Assembly (NCBI GenBank): GCA_947458745.1
Contig: CANGYQ010000002.1
Coordinates: forward strand, 558,001 to 622,000
DNA length: 64,000 nt
Source of the DNA: Bryobacteraceae bacterium
Lineage (GTDB): Bacteria; Acidobacteriota; Terriglobia; Bryobacterales; Bryobacteraceae
Direction: 5' to 3'
The notes below the pieces were generated by a model, which made no database searches, had not been told where the DNA came from, and saw only the letters and a list, made by a program, of their open reading frames with translations. Below are positions 44,644 to 53,174 of this stretch, piece by piece (the first letter of the stretch is position 1; each line of letters begins with the position of its first letter). The position numbers were made by a program, and so were the translations under genes.

Positions 44644-44655
44644 CTACTATAGTAG
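44644..44655. promoter_or_regulatory. Perfect 12-base palindrome between divergent genes, possible shared promoter element
   Basis: CTACTATAGTAG is its own reverse complement. It includes TATAGT and TACTAT, which can serve as -10 elements on either strand, two bases upstream of the DUF885 start and 13 bases before the PHP ATG. A shared -10 or operator is possible, and the DUF885 message could start at its ATG. Confidence 0.4.
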
Positions 44656-44668
44656 TTCGCCGGTGGCG

Positions 44669-45580
44669 ATGGATCCACCGCGGCAAGGGGCAAGGGCCCA
44701 CCAGCAGCGGACCGTTTTGCTCAGTGAATGGCTTCACACTTTGATCGATCTGCACACCCACACCAACCAATCAGACGGAACCACTGCTCCTGAGGAGTTG
44801 GTGGCCGCCGCGCGCGCGGCGGGGCTCAACGCCCTGGCCATCACGGATCACGATACCTTCGGAGGCTACTTACTGGCCCGGCCCGCCGCGCTGGAGCAGG
44901 GTCTGGAGCTGGTCTGCGGCATCGAGCTCTCAACACGTACGGCCAGATTTCCCGTGCACCTGCTGGGCTATTTTCCGCATTCCGAGCCGACGCCTGGCTT
45001 CACCAACTGGCTGACCGAACAGCATCAGGCCCGGCATGAGCGCAACCTGAAGCTGGCTGCCAAGCTGCAAGGCCTGCGGCTGGACGTGACGCTGGAAGAA
45101 GCAAAAGCATTGGGGAGAGGCGTCACGGGACGGGTCCACTTTGCGCGCGTGATGATCTCCAAAGGATACGTGCACGACATCAAGGATGCCTTCAACCGCT
45201 ATCTGGCCGAGGGCGCCCCGGCCTATGTGGCCATGGAAGACGTTCTACTGGACGAGGCTATTCCCCGCATGCGCGAAGCCGGCGGCCTGCCCGTGATCGC
45301 CCACCCGGGCCGGATGCGGCTGGGGGCTGATGAGACCGAGTTCATCCACCGGTGTGCCGACCGGGGCTTGGCGGGCCTGGAAGTGATCCACTCTGATCAT
45401 TCGCTGGAAGAGGCGTTGCGGTATCAACGGCTGGCGCGCGAGTTCGGCCTGGCCATGACCGGCGGCTCCGACTTCCATGGCGATAACAAGCCGCGGCTCA
45501 AGCTAGGGTTCGGCTACGAAGGCAACGTGCGCGTGCCCGACGAATGGTTGCAGGCGCTGCGCGACCTTCCCCGGAATTGA
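44669..45580 (+). CDS. PHP domain phosphoesterase, RNase AM/TrpH-like
   Basis: The product is about 303 residues as called. The PHP metal-binding motifs are present in order: IDLHTHTNQSDG, AITDHDTFGGY, VCGIELSTR, PVHLLGYF, LPVIAHPGR and GGSDFHGDNK. These fit the YciV/TrpH group, which removes phosphate from 3',5'-nucleoside bisphosphates and trims RNA 5' ends. The start is uncertain: ATG 44669 is used; TTG 44741 would begin MIDLHTHT, the most common family start. DUF429 starts three bases after the stop. Confidence 0.88.
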   Translation: MDPPRQGARAHQQRTVLLSEWLHTLIDLHTHTNQSDGTTAPEELVAAARAAGLNALAITDHDTFGGYLLARPAALEQGLELVCGIELSTRTARFPVHLLGYFPHSEPTPGFTNWLTEQHQARHERNLKLAAKLQGLRLDVTLEEAKALGRGVTGRVHFARVMISKGYVHDIKDAFNRYLAEGAPAYVAMEDVLLDEAIPRMREAGGLPVIAHPGRMRLGADETEFIHRCADRGLAGLEVIHSDHSLEEALRYQRLAREFGLAMTGGSDFHGDNKPRLKLGFGYEGNVRVPDEWLQALRDLPRN

Positions 45581-45582
45581 TT

Positions 45583-46293
45583 GTGGTATTTCTGGGCATC
45601 GATTTCGGCTGGCAAAGCCAACCTTCCGGCTGTGCGGCCTTGGATGAAGATCTCAACCTGCTCTCGCTCACCCGCTGCGACACGCCGGAAGCGACGCTTG
45701 ATTGGGTGGACCAGTTTTCTGGCCCGGCCATGGCCGCCGTCGATGCCCCGCTGGTGATCCCCAACGCCACCGGCATGCGTCCGGTGGACCGGCTGGCGCA
45801 CGTCCACCTGGGCCGCTACGACGCTGGCTGCTATCCGGCGAACCTGGGGCGTCCGTTTGCCGCGCGGGTGGTGAGCCTTTCCCGCAGCCTTTCTGAACGC
45901 GGCTTCTCTCACGCCGCCTCCATCACGCCACGATTGCCGGGTCGCTACCAGATCGAAGTGCACCCGCATGGCGCGATGGTGCGCCTGTTCACGCTGGACC
46001 GCATCATCAAGTACAAGAAGGGTACACTGGAAAGCCGCATTCCCGAGATGAAGCGCTACCGCCGCCTGCTGCGCGGCCTCCATCCGTGGCGACTACCCGC
46101 GATCCCCACCGCCGGCAAGCCGCTGAAGGCGGTTGAGGATCAGATGGACGCGATCGTTTCCGCCTACGTCGGCTGGCACTGGTGGCGCTACGGCAGCGAG
46201 CAGAATCAAGTGCTGGGCGATGAGCAGACCGGCTATATCGTCCTGCCGCAACCATTCTCCAGTGCACTTACGCCCTCATCGAGCCCACAATAG
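45583..46293 (+). CDS. DUF429 family predicted RNase H-like nuclease
   Basis: The product is about 236 residues. The core VVFLGIDFGWQSQPSGCAALDED opens the RNase H-like fold, followed by AAVDAPLVIPNATGMRPVDR, YQIEVHPHGAMVRLF with a conserved Glu and His, and VEDQMDAIVSAYVGWHWWRYG with Asp. These are the acidic residues predicted to bind metal. Its function is not established. Start options are GTG 45583 or TTG 45577, which overlaps the PHP stop. pdxH begins five bases after its stop. It is part of the PHP-DUF429-pdxH-lolA run. Confidence 0.83.
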   Translation: MVFLGIDFGWQSQPSGCAALDEDLNLLSLTRCDTPEATLDWVDQFSGPAMAAVDAPLVIPNATGMRPVDRLAHVHLGRYDAGCYPANLGRPFAARVVSLSRSLSERGFSHAASITPRLPGRYQIEVHPHGAMVRLFTLDRIIKYKKGTLESRIPEMKRYRRLLRGLHPWRLPAIPTAGKPLKAVEDQMDAIVSAYVGWHWWRYGSEQNQVLGDEQTGYIVLPQPFSSALTPSSSPQ

Positions 46294-46297
46294 AGCT

Positions 46298-46933
46298 ATG
46301 GACGCCTTTGCCCAACTTCGGGAAGACTACACCTACGGTGGACTGCTGGAGCATGACGCCAGCCCGGACCCGATCGAGCAGTTCCACCGCTGGTTCTCGG
46401 ACGCCGAACGCGCGGGCATTCGTGACGTGAACGCGATGTCGGTGGCCACGGCCAACGCTGAAGGTCTGCCCAGTGTCCGCACCTTGCTATTGAAAGGCGT
46501 CGACACGGGCTTTGTCTTTTTCACCAACTATGAGAGCCGCAAGGCGCAGGATCTCGATGCCAATCCGCACGCCGCGCTCTGCTTCCACTGGCGCGAACTG
46601 GAGCGCCAGGTGCGCGTCAGCGGACCAGTGGAGCGCGTCTCCCGCACCGAAAGCGACGCCTACTTTCACTCCCGCCCGCGTGGCAGCCAGATCGGTGCCT
46701 GGGCCTCCCGGCAATCGACGGCCGTCGCTGATCGCGCCTCGATCGAGCAGCAGTATCGAGATATGGCCACCCGCTTCGAAGAAGGCGAGATTCCGCTGCC
46801 GGACTACTGGGGTGGCTACCGGCTGATGGCCCGGGAGATTGAGTTCTGGCAAGGCCGTCCTAGCCGTTTGCATGACCGGCTGCTCTACACCCTGGAGGAT
46901 GGCGTGTGGCGGCGCGAAAGGTTGGCCCCGTGA
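46298..46933 (+). CDS. pdxH: Pyridoxamine 5'-phosphate oxidase
   Basis: The product is about 211 residues. It makes pyridoxal phosphate from pyridoxamine or pyridoxine phosphate with FMN. LREDYTYGGLLEHDASPDPIEQFHRWFSDAE and NAMSVATANAEGLPSVRTLLLKGVD, GFVFFTNYESRKAQDLDANPHAALCFHW, ERVSRTESDAYFHSRPRGSQIGAW, GGYRLMAREIEFWQGRPSRLHDR are the full PdxH set, including the FMN and substrate loops. The frame is open for 55 codons more upstream inside DUF429. It overlaps lolA by 28 bases. Confidence 0.96.
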   Translation: MDAFAQLREDYTYGGLLEHDASPDPIEQFHRWFSDAERAGIRDVNAMSVATANAEGLPSVRTLLLKGVDTGFVFFTNYESRKAQDLDANPHAALCFHWRELERQVRVSGPVERVSRTESDAYFHSRPRGSQIGAWASRQSTAVADRASIEQQYRDMATRFEEGEIPLPDYWGGYRLMAREIEFWQGRPSRLHDRLLYTLEDGVWRRERLAP

Positions 46934-47517
46934 TCGGACTCGTGTTGGCCGCTCTGGTAGCGGCGGATGTGCCGCAGGCAGCGCTGGCAGTGGAGCAGCG
47001 CTACAACGCTTCGCAGTCACTCAAGATGCAGTTTGAGCAGAGCTACGCGCAGCAAGGCCGCGCCCGCCGCGAAACGGGCTCACTGACGTTGCTCAAGCCC
47101 GGCCGCATGCGTTGGGATTATGAAGGCGGCAAGGTCTTCGTCACCGATGGCCAGGTGCTGTGGCTATACTTGCCGAATGCCAACCGGGCAGAGCGCAGCA
47201 AGGTGAAGCAGTCGGACGATCTGCGCGCGCCGCTGGCGTTTCTGCTCGGACGCCTGAACTTTGCGCGAGACTTCCGCGAGGTCCGCACGGAAGGCAATGA
47301 GATCGTGGCCATTCCTAAATCAGAAAAGGGGCCTTATCGTGAAGTCCGCTTCGTCGCCGAACCGGATGGCCGCATCGCGCAAGTGAAAGTGACCGGCCAG
47401 GATGCTTCGGTGATGGAATTCAGCTTCAGCGGCGAGCAGCGCAATGTCGCTGTGCCACCGGGGATCTTCCGCTTCACTCCACCGGCGGGCGTGGAGATTG
47501 TAGAAGTGGAGCAGTAG
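46906..47517 (+). CDS. lolA: LolA-like outer membrane lipoprotein carrier
   Basis: The product is 203 residues. LolA shuttles lipoproteins across the periplasm. The signal peptide starts with the basic MAARKVGP and continues with IGLVLAALVAAD. The mature domain has QSLKMQFEQSYAQQGRARRETGSLTLLKPGRMRWDYE, LWLYLPNANRAERSK and GPYREVRFVAEPDGRI. GTG 46906 is favoured by GGAGG five bases upstream, even though it overlaps pdxH. GTG 46930 would lose the positive charge needed at the signal start. It faces the RNase H-like gene and overlaps it by 44 bases. Confidence 0.86.
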   Translation: MAARKVGPVIGLVLAALVAADVPQAALAVEQRYNASQSLKMQFEQSYAQQGRARRETGSLTLLKPGRMRWDYEGGKVFVTDGQVLWLYLPNANRAERSKVKQSDDLRAPLAFLLGRLNFARDFREVRTEGNEIVAIPKSEKGPYREVRFVAEPDGRIAQVKVTGQDASVMEFSFSGEQRNVAVPPGIFRFTPPAGVEIVEVEQ

Positions 47518-48535
47518 CCTTGCGCCGCAGCCGCTCCTCGCGGCGTCGCGCTTCGTCGCAGCCGTTCATGAGGCGCGCTTCGATGGCGAACTCCAGCGCC
47601 CGTGCAGGCTCCTTGCGGGTGCGCTCATAGTGCTTGGCCAGCTCCACCAGCGCCTCATACTGGCGCGCGGCAGGGAGATGCATAAACTCAGCCGGACGCG
47701 AGTGCGCCCGCTCCAGCAGTTCGATCGCCTCTGCAGCCTGGCCCTGCTTTTTCAGCCACCGTGCAATGCCCACCATCTCCGCGGCATGGGTCAACTCCGT
47801 GCGCGGCACCACCACGCTTAAGCACGCCAGCGACACAATATCCAGCGCGTTGTGCCGAAACACGGGCACCAACCGGTGCGGCTGCCGCGTCCGCAGAAAT
47901 TCAAAGTAGAGCTGCGGGATCAGGCTGCCGGGCACATCGCCCTGACGCTCCAGGCCAAACACCTGCGATTCGAGCTCCACCAGACGGCAGCTGTCATAGC
48001 GCAGCTTCCAGCGGCGTCGGGCGTCGTAGAGCAGATCCAGATGTTCCATTCGCGCAAACGGCGTCCGCTGGCGCGCGAGCGTATAGCGCGTTTCGAGCAG
48101 CGGCACGTCGAAGCTTTTGCCGTTGTAGGTGACGAGCGTATCGGCGTCGCGCAGGTCTTCAGCCAGGGTGTGCAGCACGCTGGCCTCCTCATCAAAGTCG
48201 CGCGAGAAGTACTGCTTTACCGTAAAGCCCCGGGAGGTCAACCGCCCCACGCCCACCAGAAACGCGAGCGTTCCCGCACCACCCGCAAGACCCGTCGTCT
48301 CGGTATCCAGAAACGCCCAGTTGGGCTGCGCCACTTCGCTCAGCGTGGAGATCTCAAAGGAGCCATGACGGCGCAGATTGTCCCAGTGCGTGAACGCTTC
48401 CCAGTGCGTGCCCAGCGGAGACGAGACTTCTTCACCCGGCAGCGGGTCCTCAATGAATTCTTCTTCAACTGGAGCGGAGCGCTGGCGATCCAGGCGCTGC
48501 TTCAGCAGTGCGAGTTGGGCGCGGAGGTCGTCCAC
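47474..48535 (-). CDS. Ribonuclease H-like exonuclease domain protein (YprB type) with TPR-like tail
   Basis: The product is 353 residues. The exonuclease fold has AFLDTETTGLAGGAGTLAFLVGVG (ExoI motif), ADTLVTYNGKSFDVPLLETRY (ExoII) and HNALDIVSLACL (ExoIII with Asp). This matches YprB-type predicted nucleases. The last third is helical and resembles tetratricopeptide repeats (MVGIARWLKKQGQAAEAIELLERA, YEALVELAKHYERTRKE). The start is GTG inside the end of lipA, 34 bases overlap. Its tail overlaps lolA by 44 bases in a convergent manner. Confidence 0.9.
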   Translation of the reverse strand: MDDLRAQLALLKQRLDRQRSAPVEEEFIEDPLPGEEVSSPLGTHWEAFTHWDNLRRHGSFEISTLSEVAQPNWAFLDTETTGLAGGAGTLAFLVGVGRLTSRGFTVKQYFSRDFDEEASVLHTLAEDLRDADTLVTYNGKSFDVPLLETRYTLARQRTPFARMEHLDLLYDARRRWKLRYDSCRLVELESQVFGLERQGDVPGSLIPQLYFEFLRTRQPHRLVPVFRHNALDIVSLACLSVVVPRTELTHAAEMVGIARWLKKQGQAAEAIELLERAHSRPAEFMHLPAARQYEALVELAKHYERTRKEPARALEFAIEARLMNGCDEARRREERLRRKATAPLLQSPRPPVE

Positions 48536-49455
48536 GTAGTGTCCACCGGAGGCGCAGCCTCGTGCGCGACACCGGCATCTTTTGCGACGGTGGCGCCCTC
48601 ATCCGCGTGATACGAACTGCGCACCAGCGGGCCGCTTTCGACGTGCTTAAAGCCCAGTTGCTGCCCGTAAGCCTTCAGTTCAGCGAACTCCTCCACGGGC
48701 ACGTAACGGATGATCGGCAAATGCTTCGGCGAAGGCCGCAGATACTGGCCCAGTGTCACGATGTCCACCTGATGCTGCCGCAGGTCGCGCATGACGGAGC
48801 GGACTTCGTCGTTATTTTCGCCCAGGCCCAACATCAGGCCGCTCTTGGTGGGCACATCCGCACGGACGGATTTGGCATAGGCCAGCATTTCGAGCGACCG
48901 CTCATACCGCGCGCCCAACCGCACCTGCTTATAGAGGCGCGGCACGGTCTCCGTGTTGTGGTTCAGGATGTCGGGCCGGGCGTCCTGCACAATATCTATC
49001 GCCTCGCGGGAGCCCTGGAAATCGGGCACCAGCACTTCCACACCGCAGCCGGGGTTGCGCTCGCGGATGGAGCGGATGGTCATGGCGAACAGCGTAGCGC
49101 CACCGTCTTTCAAGTCGTCCCGGTTGACGCTGGTGACCACGGCAAACTTCAAGCCCATCTGCGCCACGGCCTCACCCACCCGGCGCGGCTCATCCCAATC
49201 GACCTCGAGCGGCGCGCCTTTCTGGACCGCACAGAACCCGCACCGCCGCGTGCAGAAGTTGCCCGCGATCATAAACGTCGCCGTCCGCCGGTTCCAGCAA
49301 TCGCCAATATTGGGGCAGGCCGCGCTTTCGCAAACGGTATGCAACTTCATCCGCGTCACCAGATCTTTCAGGTCGCGGTAGTTCTCACCCACGGGCGCAG
49401 GGGCGCGCAACCAGTCCGGGCGCTTGGAAGACGAGGAATTGATGGTGACCAACAC
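48502..49455 (-). CDS. lipA: Lipoyl synthase (radical SAM)
   Basis: The product is 317 residues. It inserts sulfur at C6 and C8 of octanoyl groups to make lipoate. The auxiliary cluster cysteines are in CESAACPNIGDCW, the radical SAM cysteines in CTRRCGFCAVQKG. VTSVNRDDLKDGGA, NHNTETVPRLY and VDIVTLGQYLRPSPKHLPI are family hallmarks. The C-terminal tail past RSSYHADEGA extends into the RNase H-like start region. lipB is not nearby. It is separated by 62 bases from the end of the receptor gene upstream. Confidence 0.96.
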   Translation of the reverse strand: MLVTINSSSSKRPDWLRAPAPVGENYRDLKDLVTRMKLHTVCESAACPNIGDCWNRRTATFMIAGNFCTRRCGFCAVQKGAPLEVDWDEPRRVGEAVAQMGLKFAVVTSVNRDDLKDGGATLFAMTIRSIRERNPGCGVEVLVPDFQGSREAIDIVQDARPDILNHNTETVPRLYKQVRLGARYERSLEMLAYAKSVRADVPTKSGLMLGLGENNDEVRSVMRDLRQHQVDIVTLGQYLRPSPKHLPIIRYVPVEEFAELKAYGQQLGFKHVESGPLVRSSYHADEGATVAKDAGVAHEAAPPVDTTWTTSAPNSHC

Positions 49456-49517
49456 TGCTTCTTTGATGGTAGGCCATGAGGCGGGGATGCGGGCGGGTGC
49501 ACCCCATGAGGAGGTTG

Positions 49518-52500
49518 CTACCAGATCAGCCGCATGCTGATCTGCAGCCGCCGGGCGTTGGTGCCGTCCGGGTAGCCTTGCGACTCGACACCTTGGCCCA
49601 GCCCCGGCATGGGCCGCAGGACGCCGCCTTTGGCTTCATAGGCGAGGGTATTCACGGCGGTGTTTGAAACGTGGTTCAGCAGGTTGAAGGCTTCCAGGTT
49701 CAGGTGCAGCGAGAGCCGCTCCTTCAACGGGATCACGCGGGCCAGGCGAGCATCGGTGCGGGCCACGGTGTCGATGTCCAGGCCGCTGGCGGGAAAGAAC
49801 GGCACCCGGGGCGAGCCGCCGAAGCCATTCAGTGTCGTGTTGAAGGCCGCGCCTGGAAACGGCACGCCCGACACGAAGACTACGGCTGTCGCGGGCTGCG
49901 AGGAGGCAAAGGTGGAGATCTGCGAAAACCGCCAGCCCTTCAGCAGCCGTTGCAGCCGCCCGGTCCCGGTACCCGGAGCCTCCCAAGTGGAGCTGACCAC
50001 CAGCCGGTGACGTTGATCGAGCTGCGACGAGGCTTTTTCGGCCCGGTAGTCTCCGTTGTTCAGTGTCCGCGGCCCTTCGCTAAAGAAGATGTTGTCCGCG
50101 CCGCCGCCCTGATTGAAATCGATGGCGTGGGACCAAGTGTAGGACGCAAAGCCTTCCCAGCCCTGCCGCATCCGCCGCCGGACCTGCACGGCCAGACCGT
50201 TGTAGTAACTATTGCCGCCCGATTCGATGAGATTGATCCGGCGCCAATCCGGATTGATGCGGTTGATCAACCGGTAGCTGGGCGTTGCGTACTCGCCCAC
50301 TTCCTTGCCCGCCGCATCTTCGATGGAATAGTAGATCGGCGCACCCATCCGGCCGATGTTGCTATCGCGCACCGTAGTCAGGTGCAGACCCCGGCTCCAG
50401 ATATAGGAGGCATTGATGCTGAGGCTGGAGCTCACCGCGTGATCGATGCCGATGTCGCCTTGCTGGGTGTAGGGGTTCCGGTAGTCCGGCGAGGCCATCG
50501 TCAGATCGGTGGGCAAGCCCGCCAGGGCGCTGCTCGATGCCGCTGAGGGGGGTAGACGATTGGGGAACACTGGTCCGGACTCCTGATCCGACAGAAAGCG
50601 GCGCTCCAGTTGAATGGAACGCTGATAAGTACCGTTTTCCAGAAACAACGTACTCAACACGCCACCCGGGTAACGCGCGTAGAAGATGCCATAGCCGGTC
50701 CGGAGCACGGTCCGCGAATGGTTCAAGCCCGCCGCCAGCCCGATGCGCGGCGCAAAGTTGGTGGCGATGGTCGGAATGCTGCCGGTCTCCGGTTGCGGCA
50801 GATGGGAGTATTCATACCGCACGCCATAGTTCAGTGTGACGTTGGGCAGCAACCGGTGTTGATTCTGGACATAGAAGTTGTAGTCGCCAATGGTCTGATC
50901 GAAGACCTCGCGGCCAAAGCGTTGCGAATAGGCCTGCCAGCGGCGGGCACCGGTGGTGTTGCCGGTAAAGTCCCGGGCAAATGAGGTGAAGTCCGCGTAA
51001 TCGTAGGTGCCATTGCGGTTGCGCAGATAGCGCAGATACTCCTGGGTCCGGATGATGTCAGCCCCGGCGCGCAGGGTGTGTTGCCCGGTGCTCCAAGTGA
51101 TGTTTTCGGCCAACTGGAAGCGGTTCTCGCTGGGGTTCAGCCGCGGAACTTCCGACAGCACGCCCAGGTTTAATTGGCCTTCGATCGAGATCTGGACCGG
51201 GCCCGTCGCGGCAGGAATCAGGTTGGCGGGCAGGTCGTCGGCGTGGCGGTCCTTGAACCAGCCGAACCGCAGTTCGTTGATCCAGCGGGCGTTAGGTGTC
51301 GCGGTCCAGGCCAGGCGGCCATAACGGGTCCGAACACTGGAGTTGCCGTTGGCCCCGAACGCCTCGCCATTGTTCAATACGGACTGCGTCTGGTAGCCGT
51401 TGGGTGAGGCCCAGCGGAGGTAGTTGAAGCTGGCGCTGACCGCATTCATTTCCGACGGGCGCCAGTCGATGCGGCCAAAGCCAAGTTCTGACCCGGAGGT
51501 CCGTTCCAGCACGCCAAAGTTCCGTCCCAGGAACGCCAGCGCCGCGGCGCACTGCTGCGCCGTCGCTCCACAGGTGCCGCGGAAGCGGCCATCGGGGCCG
51601 AACAGAGGCGGACGTGAAAGTGACGACACGATGGGGAAATCCCGCCGGTGAATTTCGCCATTGAAGAAGTAAAACAGCTTGTCCGGGATCAGTTTGCCGC
51701 CCAGGCTCGCCCCTGCCTGATGCCGTTCCTCGGGCGGCTTTACCGTCGCATAGGGGTCCCGCGCCGTCATCGCGCGATTGCGGTAGAACCAGTAGGCCGT
51801 GCCCGCCGTCCGGTTGGACCCGCTGCGCGTAACCGTATTGATAATGCCGCCCGAGGCCCGGCCATACTCGGCCGAATAGCCGGTGGAGAGCACTTGAAAC
51901 TCCTGGACCGCGTCCTGCGAGATCTGCGCCGAGATCCGCGTGCGTCCAGCGTTTTCATGGAAGAACTGGTTGGAGGTGTCGTTGCCGTCGGTGAGAAATG
52001 CATTGCCGCCGGCAATGCCGCGGAAGGAGACCAGTCCCGTGGATCCGTCTGGCACCACGGCCGGAGTCAGCAGAACATAGCTGTCGACGCGGCGGCCATT
52101 GATCGGCAGGTTGAGAATCTGCGACTCGTGGATGACCTGGGAGACACCGGCACTCCCGCGGTCGGCCACGACAATGGACTCTTCCACCACCACGCGCGTC
52201 CGGCGCGGCGAAAGATCCATCGTGATGTCGAGCGCGGTCTCTTCGCCGGTCTCCACCTCGACGCCAGTGTACTCCTGGTCAGCAAAGCCGGCGAAACTGA
52301 CCGTCAGCACATAACCGGGTGCGGGCGGCAAGCCCAGGACTTGGAACGACCCGTTCGCGGCAGTGACGATTTCGCGCCGGACACCCCGATCTTCGTGCGA
52401 CACTACCACTGAGGCCGCCGCCACGCCCGCGCCGGAAGGGTCGCGGACGGTGCCACTGATCGCCCCGGTGCCGGAGGATGATTGCGCACCAAGCGATGCA

Positions 52501-52571
52501 GCACTCACGAGGGCCAGAGCCCAGGGAAGCCAGCGCGCCCTTGTTGTCTGCGCGTCCTGTTGTTTGATCAT
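49518..52571 (-). CDS. Oar-like TonB-dependent receptor with carboxypeptidase regulatory-like domain
   Basis: The product is 1017 residues. After a signal peptide (LPWALALVSAASLGAQ) lies a carboxypeptidase regulatory-like domain, about residues 38-120: AISGTVRDPSGAGVAAASV and FQVLGLPPAPGYVLTVSFAGF. The plug follows with ILNLPINGRRVDSYVLLTPAV, SFRGIAGGNAFLTDGND, DAVQEFQVLSTGYSAEYGRASGGIINTVTRSGSN. The barrel ends in ISMRLIW. It begins seven bases after the stop of the pseudokinase-like gene, so it is probably the third gene of the operon with the two dTMP-kinase-like genes. The ligand is unknown. Confidence 0.9.
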   Translation of the reverse strand: MIKQQDAQTTRARWLPWALALVSAASLGAQSSSGTGAISGTVRDPSGAGVAAASVVVSHEDRGVRREIVTAANGSFQVLGLPPAPGYVLTVSFAGFADQEYTGVEVETGEETALDITMDLSPRRTRVVVEESIVVADRGSAGVSQVIHESQILNLPINGRRVDSYVLLTPAVVPDGSTGLVSFRGIAGGNAFLTDGNDTSNQFFHENAGRTRISAQISQDAVQEFQVLSTGYSAEYGRASGGIINTVTRSGSNRTAGTAYWFYRNRAMTARDPYATVKPPEERHQAGASLGGKLIPDKLFYFFNGEIHRRDFPIVSSLSRPPLFGPDGRFRGTCGATAQQCAAALAFLGRNFGVLERTSGSELGFGRIDWRPSEMNAVSASFNYLRWASPNGYQTQSVLNNGEAFGANGNSSVRTRYGRLAWTATPNARWINELRFGWFKDRHADDLPANLIPAATGPVQISIEGQLNLGVLSEVPRLNPSENRFQLAENITWSTGQHTLRAGADIIRTQEYLRYLRNRNGTYDYADFTSFARDFTGNTTGARRWQAYSQRFGREVFDQTIGDYNFYVQNQHRLLPNVTLNYGVRYEYSHLPQPETGSIPTIATNFAPRIGLAAGLNHSRTVLRTGYGIFYARYPGGVLSTLFLENGTYQRSIQLERRFLSDQESGPVFPNRLPPSAASSSALAGLPTDLTMASPDYRNPYTQQGDIGIDHAVSSSLSINASYIWSRGLHLTTVRDSNIGRMGAPIYYSIEDAAGKEVGEYATPSYRLINRINPDWRRINLIESGGNSYYNGLAVQVRRRMRQGWEGFASYTWSHAIDFNQGGGADNIFFSEGPRTLNNGDYRAEKASSQLDQRHRLVVSSTWEAPGTGTGRLQRLLKGWRFSQISTFASSQPATAVVFVSGVPFPGAAFNTTLNGFGGSPRVPFFPASGLDIDTVARTDARLARVIPLKERLSLHLNLEAFNLLNHVSNTAVNTLAYEAKGGVLRPMPGLGQGVESQGYPDGTNARRLQISMRLIW

Positions 52572-52578
52572 CAGCCTA

Positions 52579-53172
52579 CTATTTAGTGGGCTTCAGGGCC
52601 GTCACCATTGCACACTTGCCCTTGTTTTCCAGACCCGCCAGATGAGCAATAAACCCGGCCCGGATCTCATCGGTATTCCAGCGGCCCTCGGTATTGCGAA
52701 GCTGGAGGAAGCCGAACTCGAGGAAGCTGTCGGAAGCCTTGGGCATCTTGGCCATCGAAGTGGCACCCTCCGGCGCCCGGTAGCAGCCGTTGGCCGCTGG
52801 GGCAAAGCTGAGCAAGTCCTTCAGCCAGGACGAGGAAAGGCCCGCCGCCCGGCCAAAGCCAATGGCCGTTTCCAGATAGGGTGCCGCGATGACGGTGATG
52901 CCGGATTCCAGCGCCGGCCGGATCTGCCACCGCAGACGGAAGGCCAAGTCGGCGGCATAGAGCAACAGAAGCGTCCGGGGAGAGGTGCCTGGAATGCCGC
53001 GAGCCCCTTCCCGAATTTCGTGAAAAATCCCCGAAGCATCCCAGGTGCAAACGGGCGGTGCGGGCTTGCGCGGCTCCCGCAACTGCCGTTGTAGCCGCTT
53101 GGCCGCCTGGGCCAGGGCATACCCACCGGTACCTTCTAACGCGATCAGTCGGCCTTGGTTCGCCATAGTCAT
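52579..53172 (-). CDS. dTMP-kinase-like protein with both catalytic motifs lost
   Basis: The product is about 197 residues. The upstream neighbour (53175-53951) aligns with it through most of its length: RLIALEGTGG against LLIAFEGPDG, LLLLYAADLAFRLRWQIRPALESGITVI against LLHAADFRYRMDSEILPALWEGTTVV, then TA and GL matches. However, the P-loop GSGKTT is replaced by GYALAQ at residues 17-22, and the DR pair is replaced by Ala97-Pro98. The lysine and threonine needed to hold ATP are absent, so kinase activity is not expected. The start at ATG 53172 overlaps no stop, lying two bases after the partner stop; ATG 53166 is also possible. A regulatory or heterodimer role is inferred. Confidence 0.8.
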   Translation of the reverse strand: MTMANQGRLIALEGTGGYALAQAAKRLQRQLREPRKPAPPVCTWDASGIFHEIREGARGIPGTSPRTLLLLYAADLAFRLRWQIRPALESGITVIAAPYLETAIGFGRAAGLSSSWLKDLLSFAPAANGCYRAPEGATSMAKMPKASDSFLEFGFLQLRNTEGRWNTDEIRAGFIAHLAGLENKGKCAMVTALKPTK

Positions 53173-53174
53173 CT

